A stretch of DNA of 64,000 nucleotides. It comes from Berberis thunbergii (Eukaryota; Streptophyta; Magnoliopsida; Ranunculales; Berberidaceae). Made by a program: the position numbers and the translations under genes. This document shows positions 59,504 through 64,000 of this stretch, piece after piece (within the stretch, counting starts at the first letter, position 1; every line of letters begins with the position of its first letter). Where the stretch lies: contig QNQO01000504.1 of NCBI GenBank assembly GCA_003290165.1, forward strand, positions 62,001-126,000. Direction: 5' to 3'. Below the pieces are notes generated by a model. It saw nothing but the letters and a program-made list of their open reading frames with translations, did not search any database and was not told where the DNA came from.

Positions 59504-59628
59504 CCTCGAGATTATCTTGCCTAGACATGACGATAGTCCTTGTAATCCAAGGTCTGGGTATATCGCGTTGTATTCGTGCATGTTTTATCCTGGCTTTCAG
59601 TTCCCAGTTCTAGAGCTGTTTTGAGAGT

Positions 59629-61350
59629 CACTGCAACATATTTGTTTTAAGCGGCGCTTCTAAAAGCGTCGGTATAGAAAGATATGTGCCGATTTAGATC
59701 ATTGCCAACATTTTATAAAGCGCTAGAAAAAGTATGAGAAGCCACAGGATTAACGATGCTTTATATGAAGGACTAGTAAAATAATTACATTGACGACGCT
59801 TTATAAACCGCCGTAATAGTTATATAAGCACCGATGAACAAATGCATATGTCAATTCTAGTTTGAACACAAACGTCGTATTTATAACTTTGTAATGGCGC
59901 TTTAAAGCACCAACAAAGATTTTTTGCGACGCTTTAAAAGTGCCGGTTATGTTAACAAACCTGCATAAAAAAAATTCAATTTCAGGCAACTCAACCTACA
60001 TCAATAAAAATGTTGATTCCAACTAAAACAAATACGTTGAAAGCATTAAATTTAAAACTTATTGCCATAGCGAATCTGCCATGAACCCATCTTTGACTCA
60101 TTGCCAACCCTATCAACAACATAAGCTTCACAGAAAATATAACAAATAAAATAGCAACACAAGGAACATAACCATTTAATATATTTATAGGTAAAATAGT
60201 ATGTTCAACCATGAAAAGTTTGTAAGAAGAACATATACCACAATTTCCTATAACAGCATGACTAATCCAAAAAAGTTAGAAACAAAATAGGATCATCTGT
60301 CTTAACCAGCTTGTAAGAAAAACCAACATAAGTGAGCTCTACATCCAGATATATATACATCCAAGTATAGCACATCAGTAGCCACTTCAAACCTGTAGAC
60401 AACAAGTAATAAAATTAACAATTTTACTGGTGGAGTTCAAGCTTTGCAACTCTCTAGCTAATTAACCATGTAGATTTCAATAGCAAAACTCGAAATTATT
60501 GTAGAAAAATCAACAAATAAGGATCAAATATGAAAACAACTATTATCACTGATGGCATACAACACATCCTAGTTATTATCACTTTAAAAAAACTCACCGC
60601 TAATGTGTCTAAGATCCACCATTGTTTTGATCAGTCAGTCTCCTCAATGCTTGCATCATCATAGCCATATCATCCTTCATTTTATTCATTTCATCACTGA
60701 CCACTTTCTTGTAGTCTGCCAACTCTTTTTTTTGCTTCCGCGGCCTCTTTCCTTGCAGTCTCAATCTCTCGCCTTGCTTCTTATGTAGCTAAATATCCAA
60801 AGCGACTACTCGTGTTGTTTTCAGATGTTGGCGTGATCTGATGTCCCCTACATCGTACACGTTCAGGTCTGTCTGGCCCGAATACTTGAGCGAAGATGTG
60901 GTTGTCATCTAAGGAATGTAATCCCTCCTCTCATTGCATGTTAAGATTTCATATCTTTTCTTACATTTATAGGTACATATAGTTAGTGAATATGAAATAT
61001 AAATTGTAATGGATACCAACAATTTTAAATTGAAAAAAAAAAAATTGACCGCCTTTCTTTGAGTGAATACATCTATATATGATTCATCTTTGCCTGTATA
61101 AGCAAGCTCAAACATCCTAATATGAGAGGGGCGAACTCTTGTCCTTTTCATCTGGCAACAATAGAAAACGTACACAAATGAGTAACTATATTTCTACTAA
61201 GTTGATATTCAAACCCAAAATCTCAAACATTGTGTACTTAACCTCTTCATCTTCAATTATGGCGAAGAATTTTCTGTCTGCATGATGAAACATTTGTTGT
61301 ATGTCACACCTGTCTTTATTCTTATCACACAATTCCTGAATTTATTAAAG
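59629..61350 (-). mobile_element. CACTA-4, left part of a CACTA-1-family element
   Basis: CACTGCAACATATTTGTTTT then GCGGCGCTTC matches the CACTA-1 left end, and an array of GGCGCTTT / AAAGCGCC motifs follows to 59950. A decayed Transposase_24-like gene reads leftward toward this end. No matching right end was found before 64000, so the element either runs out of the window or is truncated; the end coordinate marks the last transposase-like sequence. Confidence 0.72.
60609..61340 (-). pseudogene. Transposase_24-like gene of CACTA-4, decayed
   Basis: Leftward blocks are about 61255-61340 (CDIQQMFHHADRKFFAIIED), 61045-61150 (TRVRPSHIRMFELAYTGKDE) and 60609-60905 (IFAQVFGPDRPERVRCRGHQ, then a coiled-coil EARREIETARKEAAE and a terminal DDMAMMMQALRRLTDQ). 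These fit the C-terminal half of the plant CACTA accessory transposase. One in-frame stop (near 60789) and one frameshift in an A-run near 60730 break it. Introns appear to separate the blocks. Confidence 0.65.
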
Positions 61351-62585
61351 GCGGATTTGAAAAACCATGTCAAGAATGAAGTATGCATATATAATGTAAA
61401 AACTGTTGAATAATAACAATATGAAAGAATACTCCATGCAGTAAATAAGGCCACCATTGGTGCAATCTATCAGTTACATCATCTACAAAGTTTTTTTTCT
61501 TTTTCTTTTGAACCAATAGAGCCTTGAATAAAGTGGTTTGCAAATGCAAATTATTTTTAGTTCAAGTCAAGTCTCCTGATGAATGGAGCCAAAGAGAAAA
61601 AAAAAATGATCTTGAACCTAATTTATAATTAATCTAGGACTCTGCTTTCCTAATTTGTTAAATATTTTTACTGTAAAATGATCTTGAACCTAACTTTATA
61701 ATTTACTTAGTTTACTTAATTATTATATGATTTACTTAGTCTAAAAGCATTGGATTATAGAATAAAATTAAAGCCAAAATGACCTCATCATGATTCAAGC
61801 CCATCTAGTTCAGTTGCACAAGTTTCTTAACCTGTGTTCGAGCACCCTAGTGTAAATATTACCATATTTTTGAGGTCCAGGTTGTGCTATGCACTAATGG
61901 CTATACACTAACGACTAATGAGGGAGATATGTCCAAGAATCATATTTTACTAGAGGACAAATAAAATTAGTTAGTGCTCCACAAAGCCAATTTCCATGCA
62001 ACAGTATCTAATCAATCCTACTTTATTATGGTTGGTGATGTGAAGGAAGATTCTTCATTAGAATAAACAAGAACTCCCAATGGAAACTGAGCCCCATGTT
62101 CTTGATCCTGTTTGGCTGGATTTGTCATTTGTTGGAATCCAATGTGTTAGTTTCCATTCCAGGTAAATGTATTATGTAGACAACATCAAGATTAGCAAAG
62201 AAACCTATTCTAGATGATTAAATTGATTAGTGTACCCAAGTGGGTTTACTTGGTGTGCATCATATTTATTTGTAAAAGTGGAACCCTACAACTCTATTTT
62301 AAAAATGTTCCACAGCTAATACTGTTACTCACTCCATCAATTAGTCCCTACAAACTCCCAACTACATCATTCTAACAGATCTTATCATCTCTCACACCTC
62401 ATTTTCATTATTTCCACAGTACATTTGTATAACACAGATTGTGTTGAGTTCATTTTCAAGTAGTAAGAAACAAGGACTTAAAAAAAAAATTGAACTAAGC
62501 AATAGACTTTATTCCTAAAAGTAGAATAATTTCAAGGTTATGGCAAGTCATGGGCAAGGTTTTCACATTTAGTTTGTTTTGTGTC
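61350..62585. other. No gene recognised
   Basis: AT-rich sequence between the transposase remnant and the minisatellite. A short phrase (AAAATGATCTTGAACCTAA) recurs near 61602 and 61675. No coding feature supported. Confidence 0.45.
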
Positions 62586-63043
62586 GCCCCTGTTTTGGAC
62601 GCTGTTTGCAGGGATTTTCTGGACAGCAATACTGGCCAGTTTTGCCCCTGTTTTGGATGCTGTTTGCAGGGATTTTCTGGGCAGCAATAGCCCATGTTTT
62701 GGATGATGTTTGCAGGGTTTTCTGGGCAGCAATTGCCACTGTTTTGGATGCTGTTTGCAGGGAATTTCTGGGCAGCAATTGCCCCTGTTTTAGGCGCTGT
62801 TTGCAGGAATTTTCTGGGCAGCAAGCGCCCCTGTTTTGGACGATGTTTGCAGGGATTTTTTGGGCAGCAATTACCACTGTTTTGGATTCTGTTTGCAGGG
62901 TATTTCTGGGCAGCTATTGGCCCTGTTTTGGGCGCTGATTGCAGGAATTTTCTGTGCAGCAAGCGCCCCTGTTTTGGACAATGATTGCAGGGATTTTCTG
63001 GGCAGCAATTGCCCTTGTTTTGGACACTGCTTGCAGGCATTTT
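62586..63043. repeat. 46-bp minisatellite, about ten units
   Basis: Unit CCCCTGTTTTGGACGCTGTT TGCAGGGATTTTCTGGGCAG CAATTG repeats about ten times, mostly at 46 bases, the first unit being 58. Each unit differs at several places. The unit has no stop codon in several frames on both strands, so long overlapping reading frames arise; I do not regard them as genes. Confidence 0.92.
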
Positions 63044-63150
63044 TAGAAAAATAACTTAAAACCAAGGAAGCATAGACTCTTCGAAAATTTTCCGTATCCG
63101 TGTTTGACACGTATCCTACACACGACACTCGCTCGACATGCCTCTGACGC

Positions 63151-63240
63151 GTGTCAGACACTTGTTCAACGTGTTCGCAGGTGTCAGACATTTGGTCAAC
63201 GTGTCGGCAGGTGTCAGACACATGGTCAATGTGTCGGACA
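63151..63240. repeat. 30-bp tandem repeat, three units
   Basis: GTGTCAGACA starts a unit at 63151, 63181 and 63211, each with GGTCAACGTGTCGGCAG-type continuation. The surrounding 63090-63260 is rich in GTGTC/GACAC palindromes. Confidence 0.88.
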
Positions 63241-63765
63241 CGCCTTCGACACGCCCGAAACTTGGTTAGGACACAGCCAAGACTCGAAAACCAATTTTGT
63301 TTTATTTTTTACTTTTAGATGTTTGCAAATAACCACGTAATATAATGATTGTTGATCCATATGAAATGAATGACTATTTCAATTGCGATTAAAGACAAAT
63401 AGGGCAAAAAGTAATCAAGTCAGCGTGTTTGGGTTTCCATATCCGTGCATCCTTGCTTAAAACTAGGGTTCTTTCAGTTTGGCTAGTATATTCTAATCAA
63501 GTATGATATTATCTCAAGGTTTAGGTACATATATGAACCTTTGACGTTCCCTAATGTTCTTTTATCAACCATTTCCAATTTTTTTTTTTTTTTTTTTACA
63601 AACGGTGGTCGATTTTGAAGTCGTTCCTCATCTGTCTCAAGTATATCGTAATAGTCTTTCTTCAACTCAAATCGATAGTCCCTTCATTTTTCCCATTTCC
63701 TTCATCCCCTATGTTGAACTTCTCGCGAATAAAAGAGAAAACTTGATCAAATCTAGCATATGTTA

Positions 63766-63808
<43 letters not shown>

Positions 63809-64000
63809 CAGCAACCGATGTAACTTGCATGTTCCGGACAACAAGTCTCTGTTGAGACGCAAATAGTGGCTTGTGCTCTCCTATTACCCGATGTCTGTCA
63901 TCAAATTCCAGACTCAGTTTTGTTCCTTTTGGTAGACTTGCTACCTTTTGTCATAGTGCTCGTCCACGTGGTTTTCTATTCCTCGTGCTACCTATGTAAA
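63241..64000. other. Right flank; poly(T) and TA microsatellite
   Basis: No gene recognised. A run of T at about 63580-63597 and an (AT)n microsatellite at 63769-63807 are present. Confidence 0.6.

Noticed and set aside
62495..63040. 181-codon minus-strand frame with repeated QNxGNCCPENPCK-like units
   Set aside because: It is the reverse reading of the 46-bp minisatellite, which is open in several frames at once; no conserved protein family is recognisable.

Overview
This is a stretch of plant nuclear DNA, most likely from a eudicot. It is AT-rich and has introns. It carries plant L1-type LINEs, CACTA, copia and Tekay-like gypsy elements, and exon pieces of typical plant genes. The species cannot be read from the sequence. 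By my reading only one intact host gene is present: an intronless seven-blade WD40 gene of the JINGUBANG type at 53295-54596 (minus). Most of the rest is transposable elements and fragments of host genes they carry. All identifications are from reading motifs by eye; no database search was run.

Region 1 (959-27604) is a nest of transposons. The outer CACTA element (CACTA-1, 959-27604) carries HMG-box, LHT-type transporter and ER-type Ca2+-ATPase exons, all on the minus strand. A second CACTA-like element (CACTA-2, 7195-25850) lies inside it. CACTA-2 carries exons of an AVT1 transporter, a YTH m6A reader, acetylornithine deacetylase and a GFA2-like J-domain protein, all minus. A LINE of about 6 kb (8068-21705, 13-bp target duplication) sits inside CACTA-2. 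A third CACTA (CACTA-3, 10245-17881, TCT duplication) has split the LINE endonuclease. CACTA-3 keeps pieces of both CACTA proteins and carries RPB11, PPR and glucosylceramide synthase pieces, all plus. A hAT-like element (26241-27160) interrupts the right end of CACTA-1.

Region 2 (27605-40510) holds a small gag-only LTR element (29051-30966), a copia-type LTR element on the minus strand with a mostly non-copia interior (31722-37879), a 5'-truncated LINE (38844-39296) and a truncated RTE-type LINE (39449-39744). The last two have clear target duplications.

Region 3 (40511-49213) is a very young Ty3/gypsy chromovirus-like element with nearly identical 2.47-kb LTRs and an AGTTT duplication. It lacks most of gag, and pol is broken by one frameshift.

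Region 4 (49219-64000) contains the WD40 gene, a fold-back element, a low-complexity pyrimidine/purine block inside a probable DNA transposon, the left end and decayed transposase of another CACTA of the CACTA-1 family (from 59629), a 46-bp minisatellite, a 30-bp tandem repeat and a TA microsatellite.

The most interesting pattern is that three nested CACTA elements each carry pieces of several unrelated genes, all in one orientation per element and with introns and splice sites kept. A perfect 21-bp palindrome lies at one boundary between carried genes.
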